DNA from: Spisula solida
Lineage: Eukaryota; Mollusca; Bivalvia; Venerida; Mactridae
Direction of reading: 5' to 3'
Assembly (NCBI GenBank): GCA_947247005.1
Contig: OX365949.1
Coordinates: 18,975,130-19,039,129, forward strand
DNA length: 64,000 nt
The notes beneath the pieces were generated by a model, which was not told the origin of the DNA, ran no database searches, and saw nothing but the letters and a program-made list of their open reading frames with translations. Position numbers and translations under genes: made by a program. The first letter of the stretch is position 1. Each line of letters starts with the position of its first letter. Positions 36,999 through 48,916 of this stretch are shown here, piece by piece.

Positions 36999-38510
36999 AA
37001 TCTGAATGGTTATATTTGGAACTGTGTTCTTTCCCTTAATGTTTTGACATATTGATAATGCAATATTGATAAATGAGAACTTTTTTCAAATGTTTAACCT
37101 AGGTCCCCGTTTTTGGGACACCCTGTACATAATAAGAAATTATTACCAAATAGGAACAAAGAGAACAGGAAGAGCAACGGATAGAATGGCGCTACTTGCA
37201 GAAGACTCACCAAGCTACATCAAAATTGAGACGTAGTTTTTTAATATATTTTTAGAAAAAGTACCATGCTGTGTTTGTTTGATGTTCAGTTACATATTAT
37301 TCAATACCAAGCCTATTAAAAGATTTATTAGACGAAGTAGTTAATCCTAAACTATGAAACCGTATAAGGAATACAAGTATGAAAACAATATACACATGTA
37401 CGACCATGATCAGATATCATTGGTGTGTTAGTAAAGGTAAATTATACACCATCATAACTATATACATATCTAAATTATGCATAAACTAGGTTAAAAACAT
37501 ATTGAAGCACTTCCAAAATCACAGCGTATAGCCGAAGTCTTAATAAATACATCCATTGTAAGGTACACAATAAACAGAACGCTTAATGCACAACTAAAAT
37601 ATTTATTTTTCAAACTCGAATCAGATTCTAGTTAAATGAAGCTTGCGGTGGGTTCGCTTTTTCGGATGTAGCAAAAATATGATGATGATGAATAATCGAT
37701 GTACAAAACAATGACACATGTGGTACGGTCATTTTGCAACGCCTGTTCGCATTCAAATAAACATAAACACAATATGGCCACGTTTGATATTGGATCATCT
37801 GGGGTAGAAAACTAGGTCAAATCATAGAAAAGGGTAGTAAAAGGACAGAGGAAGACATCACTGAACTGAAACAGCCGAGCACAGAAAACTTAAAAACAAC
37901 ACAAACGACAATTACATGGCTCAATTCCCAACACACAAATTTATACTTTGTGTAGTCAATGCTACTGTCGATTCAAAGATATCTGTCAAAACCGCCAAAA
38001 TGTTCCATTTCTAAATAGGTAATTGTATGTATTGACCAATCAGCGCTCTTATTTTACTCATACAATCTTTGACCGTAGCTCTATGTATCAAATTAGCATA
38101 GTATATTTCATTAGCGTTCTTAGCGTAGTGCGTTAAATGCATGGTTTCAACATATATCATTGTTGAAAGTCAAGTTAAGGTTCGAATCCAGTCTGATACG
38201 ATTTTTCTTTGTTATGCTTTTTATAATATTGTTTTTCTGATGATTTATATCGACAAATTAATTTTATCATACTTTTCTTTGCGAAAAAAGTAGCTGGCTT
38301 GATATAGATACATTATGTGTGTTTTTTTACATTTATTAGTACATTGAATACAAAACATGATTGCAGAAATTTCAAGCTTCGTAGGATGAACACAATCCTG
38401 GTGTGCTGGAATACAGAGGCGAGTATATCTAGTTTATTCATTGCATGTATGTAATCGCCGGAATGAGCAAAAGCATTAATAAACGTAGATTACGTAAATT
38501 AAAAAAAATC

Positions 38511-38608
38511 TAGGCATCGTTGGGATTTGAACTCGCAGTAAATTGTTTACATTTTCAAAGTAAGACTCACTAAACCATAGCTGTTAACCACTCGGCTATA
38601 GGGCAGTT
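38511..38608 (-). repeat. tRNA-like relic with long variable arm (R2)
   Basis: Minus strand 'CTATAGCCGAGTGGTTAACA' (A box) and 'GCGAGTTCAAATCCCAACG' (B box), with 'ATGCC' downstream that could pair weakly with 'GCCCTA' at the other end. Better preserved than the R1 copy at 20093, but the T stem is still mispaired. Confidence 0.52.
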
Positions 38609-38815
38609 AAAGTTTTGATCATTTAAATGTACTAACTATGTTAGGACTTAATCCTGACACACCTGTAATAATCGATCGTGTTGAATGTCTGTTTACGCGT
38701 TTGTGACAGATAACTTAGAATCAACAGTAGTCGTCACCATAATGGCATAATCTTTCTGAAACTTGGGCCAATAATCATCTAAACCAAATATATGTCAATA
38801 CCTAGATCAATACCA

Positions 38816-38969
38816 ATCTTGGGCCATCTGGGGATAAAAACTAGTTCACTAGTCAAATCATAGAAAACCTTGTGTATGATATAAAGGCTGTATTTTCACT
38901 GGATTTCCATGAAAGCTGGTCAGAATCCTGTCTGGATGGAATCTAGGACAAGTTTCAATATGAGTCACC
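38816..38969. repeat. Dispersed bivalve-type repeat fragment (R2)
   Basis: Copy of 20385-20546; 'CTTGGGCCATCTGGGG' and 'CCATGAAAGCTGGTCAGAAT' are closer to the usual form of this bivalve repeat than R1 is. Confidence 0.55.
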
Positions 38970-40066
38970 TATTGCAAATTTTTAGCAAGTTCCCTGGGAC
39001 AGATAATATAACACCTTGTACATACAATAGAGACAGCATTTACTTGAGTCTTAGTCAGACGTTGAAAATGATTAGTCAGGTCATCATAGGGGCCTGTATG
39101 CACAACTTCGCCGGTTAAGCCACCTACGGCCCTTTGTACCCTCCTGTTTAAATCTATTAATGAATTTGTTCTTTGAAAATGCATATTCATCCAATTTAAT
39201 GGTATGCAAGATACGTTTGTGGCAGTTTCTTGAGAGAATGGGGAAATGTTTTCACAATAATAGAAATTGTTTAATGTGTCTATAGACATTGAAATATATT
39301 AACAGAAACCTGCTATCGTGCATGTATGGGAAAAATCTGCCATGGAATACGCACATTTGGAGAAAAACACTAGTTTCAAGGGCAGATAACTCGAGATAGT
39401 TTGATGATCTAGGATTAATTGATATGTTTCTGTTTCTACTATGTATAATGTCTTCATATACAAAGTTTGAACAAAATTCTATTATCGGTTAATTTTGGCC
39501 CACCACCTATCTCGCATATGGGCTGTTTCAAAAAAAATGGCACGAAAGTGGTTTGAAACATCAAAATTTTAATAAAGGCAGATCGTGAAATAATCTTGTG
39601 AAAAATAATACATTAACATCATAGTTATAGGAAATGGTAATGGGAAGGTAATATCCTAGTACAATTTTTGTTGTAGACCTTTATTGGGCATTACCTGGCT
39701 ACAAAATTTCCACAAAACATGACATTTTCAACATGTAACAAACTAAATACTGATAACAAATAACCTTGTTTTTTTCGTTTTCAGTGTGTACACACTAACT
39801 ACATGACTGATTTCAGGCCTTTCTTTGTGAAGTATCGATTTAAAAAAAAGCCAAAAACATATTTTTGCATTAAAATTACTCATTTTATAAGGAGCTGCTT
39901 ATTTATTTTTCGTATTGTAACAAAATGTAATGTAGACATTAATTAATGATATCAAAATATTAGAAATGAATCATATCCCTGCCTAGAGTCAAATGTTTTG
40001 GGTTACTAACTGTAACTTCCAAACATTGGTGTACATTTGAAAATCCCTATCAATTAGGATAAAAAT

Positions 40067-42526
40067 GTTACACTCCTTACATTTTCATACACAATTCGTT
40101 AAGTTACTGTTTACAGCATTTTGTCTTACTGATTTGTATTATCTCCAAAGTAACTCGTAAAAGGAATGCAAAACATGTAAATATATTGCGTTATATGTTC
40201 TTATCAAGCGCTTAATACTTCAAAATGTTTATATTTCGCCAGTCGCTAAATTACATATTTTTCAAGGGTGCCTAGAAAAAGTATCTTCTCCTTTTTCTTA
40301 TTCATTTCTATCTAAATATTATAAATATTGAGTAATGAAACAATTTCACTGAAGTAAACAATGAGGATACTACAATACACAAAATGGTAGGGGAAAATAG
40401 ACACCTAAATGTTACACTCCTTACATAAATCAGTACCTAAAACTACAACAATCTTGTGTCAACGCTTTAAGGATAAAAATCAGCAACTCGAGATTGACTT
40501 TAACTGACTCTGCCGTAGTCACACTAGTAAATTATTTAACTCCTGTATTTCTGCAAAATGACAAAAGTAGCACCAACCTAAACTGATAATCGGATGTTTG
40601 GAACTACCATAGACTGATAGAGTGACTAATGATTTATACACAAACCGCTTTGTCACAGATGTATGGCAAACCACATCGATAAAAATTGTCGCATGGTGGA
40701 CAACACTGTACTGTACAGTTATTTTTAAGTTCAACCATACAAGGTAGGGTCCAGAAAATATTAATTACGGTTATTTCTGACCTTTGAACTCCAAGCTTGA
40801 CCTTTGAGATATTGACTAAATTGTTTCGCATGACACACTGTCTGGTAGTAGTGAATATGTGGGCCATATTATTTTCACATCCCACAATGAATGATTTAGT
40901 TATGCTCTGGACAAGCTAATTAAGCCATGTTTTACATTTGAACTCCAAGTGTGCCCTGACCTATGAGATAATGAGGTAAATGTTCCGCATGGCATTCTGT
41001 CTGGAAGTAGTAAATATTTGTGCAACATTATTTTAAAATCACAATATAAATGACTTAGTTATGCTCTGTACAAGCTAAATTATGCCAATTATTTAGCTTT
41101 GAACCCCAAATTTGACCTTGACCTTTGGGATAATGAGGTAATTGTTTCGCATGACACTTTGCTTGGTATCAGTAAATATTTGTGCAATATTATTTTTAAA
41201 TCACAATATAAATGACTTAGTTATGCTCTGGACAAGCTAAATTATGGCAATTTTTGACCTTTGAACTCCAAGTTTGACATTGACCTTTGGGATAATTACG
41301 TAATTGTTTTGCATGGCACACCGCCTGGTATCAGTGAACATTTGTGCCACATTATTTTCAAATTCCACAATAAATCACTTAGTTATGGCTTGGACAAGCT
41401 AAATAACGACCATTTGTGATCTTTGAACTTCAATTGTGACCTTGACCTTTGAGATATTGACATCATTGTTTCGAACTTTTGCACTTCAAACATTACTCAA
41501 ACAGTACCTCATACTTCTTGAGTTTGTTTTTGAAGCATAAACAGAATCATGTTCGAATTTCATTTCTCAACCGGTAACATAGAATTATGATGTAAGGAGT
41601 GTAACGGCACACCATTCTTTAAAAACATCCAAGCAAACATATTATAAACATCTAAGTTTTACAAATGCTAGTCATCATTTGAATTGAGAAATGTTTATAT
41701 CTAAGAATACACGCTTTTCGTGATATTCATAAAGTAGTTTCCTCTAAATTTTATTTATATCAACTATGTTTGCTTAAAATAAGTATTGCTATGCATTTTT
41801 TTGTTAAATGGTGTTTAATAAAACTATTATTTCATCTTTTTATTGTTGATATGACGTATCTTCAGAAAATGTTGGCACTCTATAAAAGTTGGAGTCAATG
41901 GTGTTTCTGCAACTGCTCTAAATACTCGAAGCTCAAAACCAAATAATAAGCGTTACACTCCTTACATGCATTTGTTGACCAATATCTGACCAAATATTCA
42001 TTAAGTGAAATCTTGAGCGTCACCTATGTATACTTTAGGACTGATTTTACCAGAAAATAGTCATTGCTGCTCATAAATTCGACTAGTTTAAAAATAATCT
42101 TATCCCACCTATCAAATGTTACACTCCTTACATTCTGGGGTAGGTCCTATTATTGTGCTATAATCACTAAAGGAAAACACTTTATTGATATTTTATGCAA
42201 TTGTCTAACAAACAGACATATTTCTTAATACAATGAGCAGATCATATATCAGATTTGGCCAACAGGTTTCATAAAGATATATTTTATTGAAATTGGCTTG
42301 CAAGTTTTCATGCAAAAATATTTAGCCCCCTCCTTTCCTCCTAGGTATTTATTTATTACAAAACATTGAATCAAAGACATTTCAACTGTATAATTAGCTA
42401 ATTAATACTTTATTTTGTTTATCAAGATAAAGATATTGTTCCCAAGAAGGCTATTATGAATGTGGTAACGCTTATAAAATCAATGTTGCACGAAAAATTC
42501 CCAAATTTCTGTTACACTCCTTACAT
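40067..42526. repeat. Six dispersed exact 16-mers GTTACACTCCTTACAT
   Basis: Plus-strand copies at 40067-40082, 40411-40426, 41952-41967, 42118-42133 and 42511-42526; one minus-strand copy at 41590-41605. Spacing is irregular (about 344, 1179, 362, 166 and 393 bp) and the flanks are unrelated, so it is not a tandem array. I did not see this 16-mer elsewhere in the window. Possible protein-binding sites of the element; function unknown. Confidence 0.85.
40783..41490. repeat. ~160-bp tandem array, four units and a partial fifth
   Basis: Units start with TTTGAACYCC or similar at 40783, 40937, 41098, 41260 and 41422 (steps of 154, 161, 162 and 162). Each continues through 'TTTGACCTTGACCTTTG', 'TGTTTCGCATG', 'TAAATATTTGTGC' and 'TTAGTTATGCTCTGGACAAG'. 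The motif order and unit length resemble the widespread bivalve 160-bp satellite type; naming it BIV160 would need comparison. It lies wholly inside the 3184-bp element. Confidence 0.8.
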
Positions 42527-43037
42527 TTTTGACATGTTTTTCTCGCATAACTTTTTTGAACAATGACCGATTCACTTGAAAATTGAGACACAAACTCAAA
42601 AAGTGTAATCACAGATCATGAATTGAACATAAATAATGTTACTGTGTATATAAATAAATAAGAACAAAAAATATGTTCGGTGCCATTTACTTTGAAACAG
42701 CCCATATACGAAACTGCAGTGAACGCCTTTTAAGTGTAAACATGATCGACAAGAAGTGGAAATTCCAAGAAAACCAGATTTTCATGTTAGCCAAGCATAA
42801 TTTGGCAGAAATGGATACATGCTTATTTGTAACAGTGGCCTTTATAGACCCAACCGACCACATGTTCAATTTGTGTCCATCATCGTGATCTTAAAATATC
42901 ACGAATGATATTATGACATTGTATTCTTTCATTTTTCAACTAAACACGTACGTATTACATAGAAATGAACCAGTTTAAGCGGCTTAGAAACAAGACTGAA
43001 CAGGAAAAGATACCAGACTAGAATGGTTGAGTTTTAC

Positions 43038-43302
43038 GTTATAGTTAGAACATATTAAGTAAATTTTAATGATTAAAAAGGCCAGAGCGAGCGAAGCGAA
43101 GCGAGGCCTTTTAAGTCATTAAAATTTACTTAATATGTTCTAACTAACTTTGAATATAACATTCTGCATTCTGATTGGCCGATAGAAATTAGCGCCAACG
43201 CATGACGTCAAGTCTGTTAAGAGAAAATTTTAATGATTAAATTTTCATTTAACCGCGAAAATGCGGTGTTTTCATTGGCTCATAATGTAGGTTATATTCT
43301 AA
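43038..43302 (+). mobile_element. Hairpin-ended element (P3 copy)
   Basis: Same site and sequence as 21410-21674, so inherited with the P2-left/P3 block. One change is GCGGTG for GCGGCG in the body. Confidence 0.85.
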
Positions 43303-45285
43303 AGTTAAATATAGCCATGTTATATCGGAAACAATACCGGAAACCGCTGAACACGAGATATCAATAAAGTCTTATTAAATAAAGTTATCAAGTTATTAAT
43401 AAAACGGTTGTCTGTAATTTACCTGGCTTCACTGGTCTCTGTATAGATTTGTTGTTTAATCGGTGAAATGTCGTCTTGACTTTCTTGTTATTGTGGCGGC
43501 ATGTTTCTATTAGAGAAGTGTATTTCTTACAACATTTGATATAAGTATAATTTTTTCTCTAAAATTCTAAACTAGCACAATTGAGAGAATGTGAAGCGAT
43601 CATGCGGTATATCTTGCCTGCATTCCCAGTTTGAGCTAGACTGGTGCCACTTGTCTCATTTTCTACGTTATTTAGATCGAAGGATCGTGGTACCAATCTA
43701 GGTTGAGCCGGTTTAGTTCTATCATGGCATTGTCTTCTGCCATATGCTGTGCATGCGAAGAATACCAGTTGCTTGTGGAAGAAGAACTTATATTTAGTTC
43801 ACTGTTAATTACCTGTTATTAAATACATTTATGGGAACACTAAAACACTTCAGCTGAAACTATGGCATTCAGCTTCTGATAAATGTTAGTTTTAAACTTT
43901 TTAGGACTTCAGAATGCTTAAACTAGGTAGTTCAGCCGTTTTACTGTTGTAACTAGGTATTTCAGCTAGGACATTCAGCTTTTGGTTTGCTGAAACTAGT
44001 TCATTAGCTATTTGACAGCTGGGACTTGGGCAGTTTATTTTCTTGTTCGGTTATATGTTGGGAATTGAGTCTTGTTATTGTGGTATGTGATGTTTTTATG
44101 TTTTTTGTGCTCTGCTGGTTAAGTTGAGTGCTGCCTTCCCAGTCCGACTTTATTATTGTTTTGGCATTCTGGCTTTATAGCAGCGCCAATGTCAAAGAGG
44201 AGTGTCTTCTCGTAAATTAAACCGAGTGATAGCTCATAATTATGATGTATAATAATAATTATGTATGTAACGCCAGTAGAAAAATAAATTAATTTATAAA
44301 CAAAAATCAACATTACTTTTGACAACATTCATGAGGGTATCACACGTCAGAGAAACGTCCATGTTTTTCTTCGCAACAAATAGTCGCATGTACAAATAAA
44401 ATTAGTTGCTTATATACAAGCGAAAATGCCGAACGAATAGAAGAATATTCGTATGTGAAATTATACACTTGATTAAACTTGATTTCTATCCAAGCCATGT
44501 AATTAATTTCATTCTCGTAAACCTCATGGTTAAACACAACATTCAACAAATATACTAGCAGTGAAGTTTTAAATTGTTTTGATGTCAACTGGCAATAACT
44601 ATTCCTTAACATAACAAAATTTGTCTAGCATGTCCCAACAATGGTGTATGTAGTACATCCTGCTTTGCCGGAGTCGATGCCCGATAGACGATCTGCTTAT
44701 TGTGAGTTAGTGTGCCATCTATCAATAATGTTTAAAAGGGAACAAAAGACACTTATCGACAAAACAAGAAGAGTTTACAATTAACAGAGAAATGTGATCA
44801 TACTAATGACGTCATCTCCAACGTCTCCAAACATTCTAAATATAAATAGTGGTTCAATTTGTTCGTGTACTTTTCTGAAGATTGGTTTCTCTTACCTTCG
44901 AGTCGTTTTAAATGTTTTTGTTAAACAACGCCGGGGAATACATTAGGTCGACATTTAATCACAACCAACAGTTATTGGAGGCAACGGAGACCCAATATTA
45001 ACATTTAGAAAGCTTGACATATAAGGTGCTAATACATATCCCAGAAGGTCTGCGTGTCTCTAGGAATTAATATTACATTGTCGACAACACCAGACTAGGT
45101 CAGGCGCCCACTTTCACGTTAACACTTCTGTCAACGGAAGTTGTGTCAATAAATGACATTACTCGCGTCTTGTGACTAAGAAGCATACGCTAATGAAGTA
45201 CCATTATGTCAATAATGCAAGACAACATCAAGTACGATGAGGCAAGTGCACATTTGTCAGATAAGTAATAAGTATGTGTGAGATC

Positions 45286-45350
45286 GATCAGTAGGTAAGA
45301 ACGTTTTGCCGTCTAATATATCGACCCGGTTGCAAATCCGGGTGAAGGCA
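45286..45350 (+). repeat. tRNA-like SINE head in P3
   Basis: It has lost the 'GCTCAGTG' part of the D arm but keeps the best T arm of the three ('CCCGGTTGCAAATCCGGG' pairs fully). Confirms that the P copies descend from a tRNA-derived sequence and decayed independently. Confidence 0.6.
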
Positions 45351-45401
45351 CACATATGCCCGCCATGTTTCTGCTGAAAGCTGACTGACAAATAATGGCT
45401 A

Positions 45402-45860
45402 ACTTCACATACAAATATTCTTCTATTCGTTCGACTTATTTTATATGTACACGCGCGTTTTTGTCTTATGGCGACTATTTGTTGCAACGAAAAACATGGA
45501 TGTTTCTCTGACGTGTGATACCCTCACGATGTACATGTAACTATGATGTACGTAATGTTGATTTTTGTTTTTTTATAATAATTATGTTTTTTCTATGGCG
45601 TTACATACATAGATGCTATCATATGAGCTATCACTCGATTCAATTTACGAGAAGACACTCCTCTTTGACATTGGCGCTGCTATCCTGCCAGAATACCAAA
45701 ACGATAATAAAGTTTGACAGGAAGGCAGCACTCAACTTAACCAGCCCAGAACAAAATGCACAACAGTTAATGAGGCAGACTTTATTGATATCACGTGTTC
45801 AGTGGTTTCGCGATATTGTTTCCGATATTACATGGATATATTTAATTGTTTTAAGATCTC
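45402..45860 (-). repeat. Inverted, internally deleted P fragment abutting P3
   Basis: Read in reverse complement it follows P from about 44461 back to 44110, then jumps to the part matching 3215-3290 of P1 ('CGCGAAACCACTGAACACGTG'). It therefore forms a spaced inverted repeat with P3. At the second part it resembles P1 more than P3. Open frames across the join (45515-45898) are by-products. Confidence 0.75.
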
Positions 45861-48800
45861 AGTTTGGCTCATGTCCAGTATATGCTCAGTGTACCTAGGA
45901 ATGATAACAAATAGGATAACTGAATGAAACTTCGCATATATAAGGCTTGTTTCATTAGAATCTAAAAAGGATACTTTTTTATGGGCTTAGTTGTATTCCA
46001 ATTTGAACAACCCTCGTATTTAGTCATGAATAGGACTGTTTACAGTAGTAATAATACACGTTTTACAATAAATAGCTTGGTGATATACGACATGGAAATA
46101 TAATCTTAACAATCGAGTATCACAGCTAAATCTTATCCATGAGTAGTTAAATACAAAACAAACTCCAGCTTGTTTTCAATCTTATGACATTGAATTGAAC
46201 TTTAGTATGAACCTGAAAACTGATTCTTTGTGAACTCGGGGCCAGCTTGTTTTCAACCTTATGACATATTTTGATTTATCAATATTACACTCTGCATTGT
46301 TTATGACCATATTTAACTCACAATTCTCAAGAGTACTTTTAGTCTGATGCTTTTAGAAATAGTCTTATATAATTATCATTATTAAATTTGTTATATGATA
46401 TTTACGGTTATACGATACATATTATAACATTTCAGCACAATATTGCTAAATTATCCCTTTCCTAAAATCTAGATTACATGAAAAAATAACATCCATTTCT
46501 AAAATAAAAATAATAGTGAGATTTAATTTAAATTTGTATACGTGGTGTATAACTTGATTTACATATTATGTTTTTGTTGCTGTTGGTTGTTTGTATGTTC
46601 TCTGTTCTTTTACTGTTTAGCTTAAAATGATTGATACGTGATTAGATTTGTTTTCATGATGAATTTAGTACTACGCATATAATATACACCTTCTCCGCCA
46701 GAAACTGTCCTGTCCACTGTTTCGATGTTGACACTTTATTTTTGTTTTTCTTGTTTTTCTTGTTTATAATACATACACCATTATTTAAACCGACTGCATA
46801 ACTACCTTTGCCACTTGCTACTGTCATATGAAAATTGTATTGTGTTATTTGTATGTTCACATGGGCCTATGGCTTACTGAAATTTGAAATAAACTATCTT
46901 TCTACGACAAGGTTACAATACCACGTGACTTCGGGCTACAGTTCCAGACAGAAATTTGCTTCACTTAAAAAACAAAAATAGCCATAAGTATTTTATTTAT
47001 GTACCGATTTCTATGAAATATACGCAACGCTAAGGGGGAAATTATTCGCTTTCCTAAAATGTAAGACCTTGTGTAATTACCGCATGTAACAAGGTTTTAA
47101 AAAGCTTTTAAATTAGAAATAATGACATATCTATAGATTCAAGTTTAAGTCATTTATCCACATATTACTATATCTTCGCTTTAAAATTTCTTATGAATTA
47201 TGTCGAAACCATTTACTTCGTTGCTATGGTGACCAATTTCTGAAAATGTATTGTGATTGTGAAAAACGAAGAGTTAGTTGTTTAAAACATAGTAGCCTTT
47301 CTCTAAATGTGAACATCTACAATTTGGATGTGTGTTTTTAAAACTTAAAACATCATTCTAAAACTTGATACCATTTTGACCAGTTTATGTCAAGAATCGA
47401 TCAAATGCAGTATTTATAAAGTACTTGTTACAACGACGTCGAATAACGTTTGAGTGACGCTTGCAACGTCACGCAAAAAGGGTCTGAATAGGGCCTCAAC
47501 AAAACAGCTGTGACTCCCTAAAAAATCTAGATACTAACAAAATTCCTTTTGCATTTTGCTTCCTTAAGATTACTCTTTTAAATAATAAAACATCTCAAAT
47601 TCAATTTATTTGTCAAAATAGCAGATTTTCCTGGAGACTGGCTCATATCCATTTGTAACAGAGACACTCCAGAATATGAAATGATTATGACTCATTGGAG
47701 AGAACATTCACACTGTAGACTAATAACCTAAAATAAACAGATTTCACAACAACACTGACGATGACATTTTACTGTTTCCAGACTTTTAATGGAATAATGT
47801 AGTTTTTGATAGTGTTATTGTTATCGGCTTTCAATTATAGTTTCTGCGAGAACAAATGTTTGCCATTATTATACAAGATAATGTATTTAAGATAAAATTG
47901 GGATTGTACTTTAAAACCGTTGCAACCAACTTTCGTGGTCTCTACTCCCTTGTCGGGTTTGTTATTGTTTTGTTGACAAAGATTACAAATTATGTTCGAA
48001 GCTACAGAGACATTCGATCAAACTGTTGTCATGCTTGTTTTGTTGTTGTCGATTATAGAAATCAACCACAATCCCGGCTTCCCGGTATAGATCTAATTCA
48101 AGCAAAACTAATTTAACAACACATTTAGCTTCATATTTGCAACAAAGAATGTAAAAATATGTTAGAAAAATATATACCGTCCTTGCAAGCGATTTAACCA
48201 ATCTTTAGAATTTGGTTTTAAATTCGTTACAGATAGCTTTGTGCTCTTACTTTAACAAGTTAGTAATGTACGATTTAATTTGAACGTCGGTTTAGCAGCA
48301 AATAAATTTCTTGGAATTAACAAAACAATACAAATTGCTTGGAATCAAATTATAAATCTCGCAACTTGTTACAATCATGTTGAATAGTGTGGTGCTTTAT
48401 TGGCGTTCAGTTTTTGTATTAAACAATTAATTATGGTGCTATGATGATGCTTTTCTATCAATAATGTTTACTTAGGGGAACCTCCAGTATTTGTATTACA
48501 TACCAACTCTGAAATCACTACGATTTTAACCATGTAATTTCTCCACAACCAATTCATCCGAGCAAGAAAGAAGAGTCAGCAAATCTTAACCAATATCGAA
48601 ATTTTCAACAATTTTAAAGAAAAAGTTTCAAAGTGAAAATGTGTTAACAACAATTGAATTTTTTTATTTGTCTGTATTGTGTGAACTTTTTGAAAGTATT
48701 TTCGATGAGTAAATGTATTTATGTGTATAAATTCCTACACGCTGTAAAATGAATAATGATTTTTGAGGAGCGATAAAATGTCACTGTTAAAAGTAACCCG

Positions 48801-48910
48801 TTGAGTAGACTAACTTTACACAATTTACGGTTTTAACATTCATATTACAGTTAAGCTAGAAACTCCTTATCTAACGTGTTCTTATTTTTCACTATTTACA
48901 ATATTTCGCA
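45861..48910. other. AT-rich DNA, no gene seen
   Basis: No match to the modules. A T-rich simple stretch ('tttgtttttcttgttttt') lies at 46740. A 14-mer GTTGCTATGGTGAC at 47220-47233 is close to the RFX X-box form. Small frames at 46654-46860 (minus, encoding a Lys/Asn run) and 47856-48116 (plus, 86 residues) have no recognised domains and are not called as genes. Confidence 0.6.
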
Positions 48911-48916
48911 TTTGTA

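Larger units (their letters stand above)
31534..39174. repeat. R2 module (segmental duplication)
   Basis: Second copy of 13109-20735. It has two short segments that R1 lacks: about 39 bp near 38995 and about 21 bp near 38499. It lacks about 38 bp found in R1 near 20697 and about 27 bp near 18781. No gene is supported; internal relics are listed separately. Confidence 0.88.
39520..42703. mobile_element. 3184-bp inverted-repeat element, P3-specific
   Basis: Ends at 39520 ('GGGCTGTTTCAAA', then 'AAATGGCAC') and 42703 (inverted 'GGGCTGTTTCAAAGTAAATG') form a repeat of about 25 bp with two mismatches. The flank is ATAT on both sides; P2 at about 21076 is uninterrupted, so the duplication is ATAT, or TA if the repeat includes the next T. 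No transposase-like frame. It contains six copies of GTTACACTCCTTACAT and a 160-bp tandem array. It is the youngest or one of the youngest insertions because only one of three copies has it. Confidence 0.88.
39175..45401. repeat. P3 module (segmental duplication), with insertion
   Basis: Left part (39175-39519 and 42704 to about 44740) is nearly identical to P2. The right part (about 44740-45401) has several deletions and many substitutions relative to both P1 and P2. It ends abruptly at 'aataatggcta', where an inverted P fragment begins, so no Q or R follows. Interrupted by the 3184-bp element. Confidence 0.82.

Noticed and set aside
38511..38608. Functional tRNA-Ser or tRNA-Leu gene
   Set aside because: The T stem has several mismatches and the acceptor pairs poorly; it is better explained as a SINE or pseudogene.
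40067..42526. CRISPR-like array of short exact repeats
   Set aside because: Spacing is irregular (166 to 1179 bp), one copy is inverted and the setting is a eukaryotic transposon.
45515..45898. 127-codon open frame
   Set aside because: It crosses the join between two parts of the inverted P fragment, so it is a by-product of rearrangement.
47856..48116. 86-codon open frame with hydrophobic stretches
   Set aside because: No recognised family, no duplicate to compare and ordinary AT-rich composition; chance is the simplest explanation.
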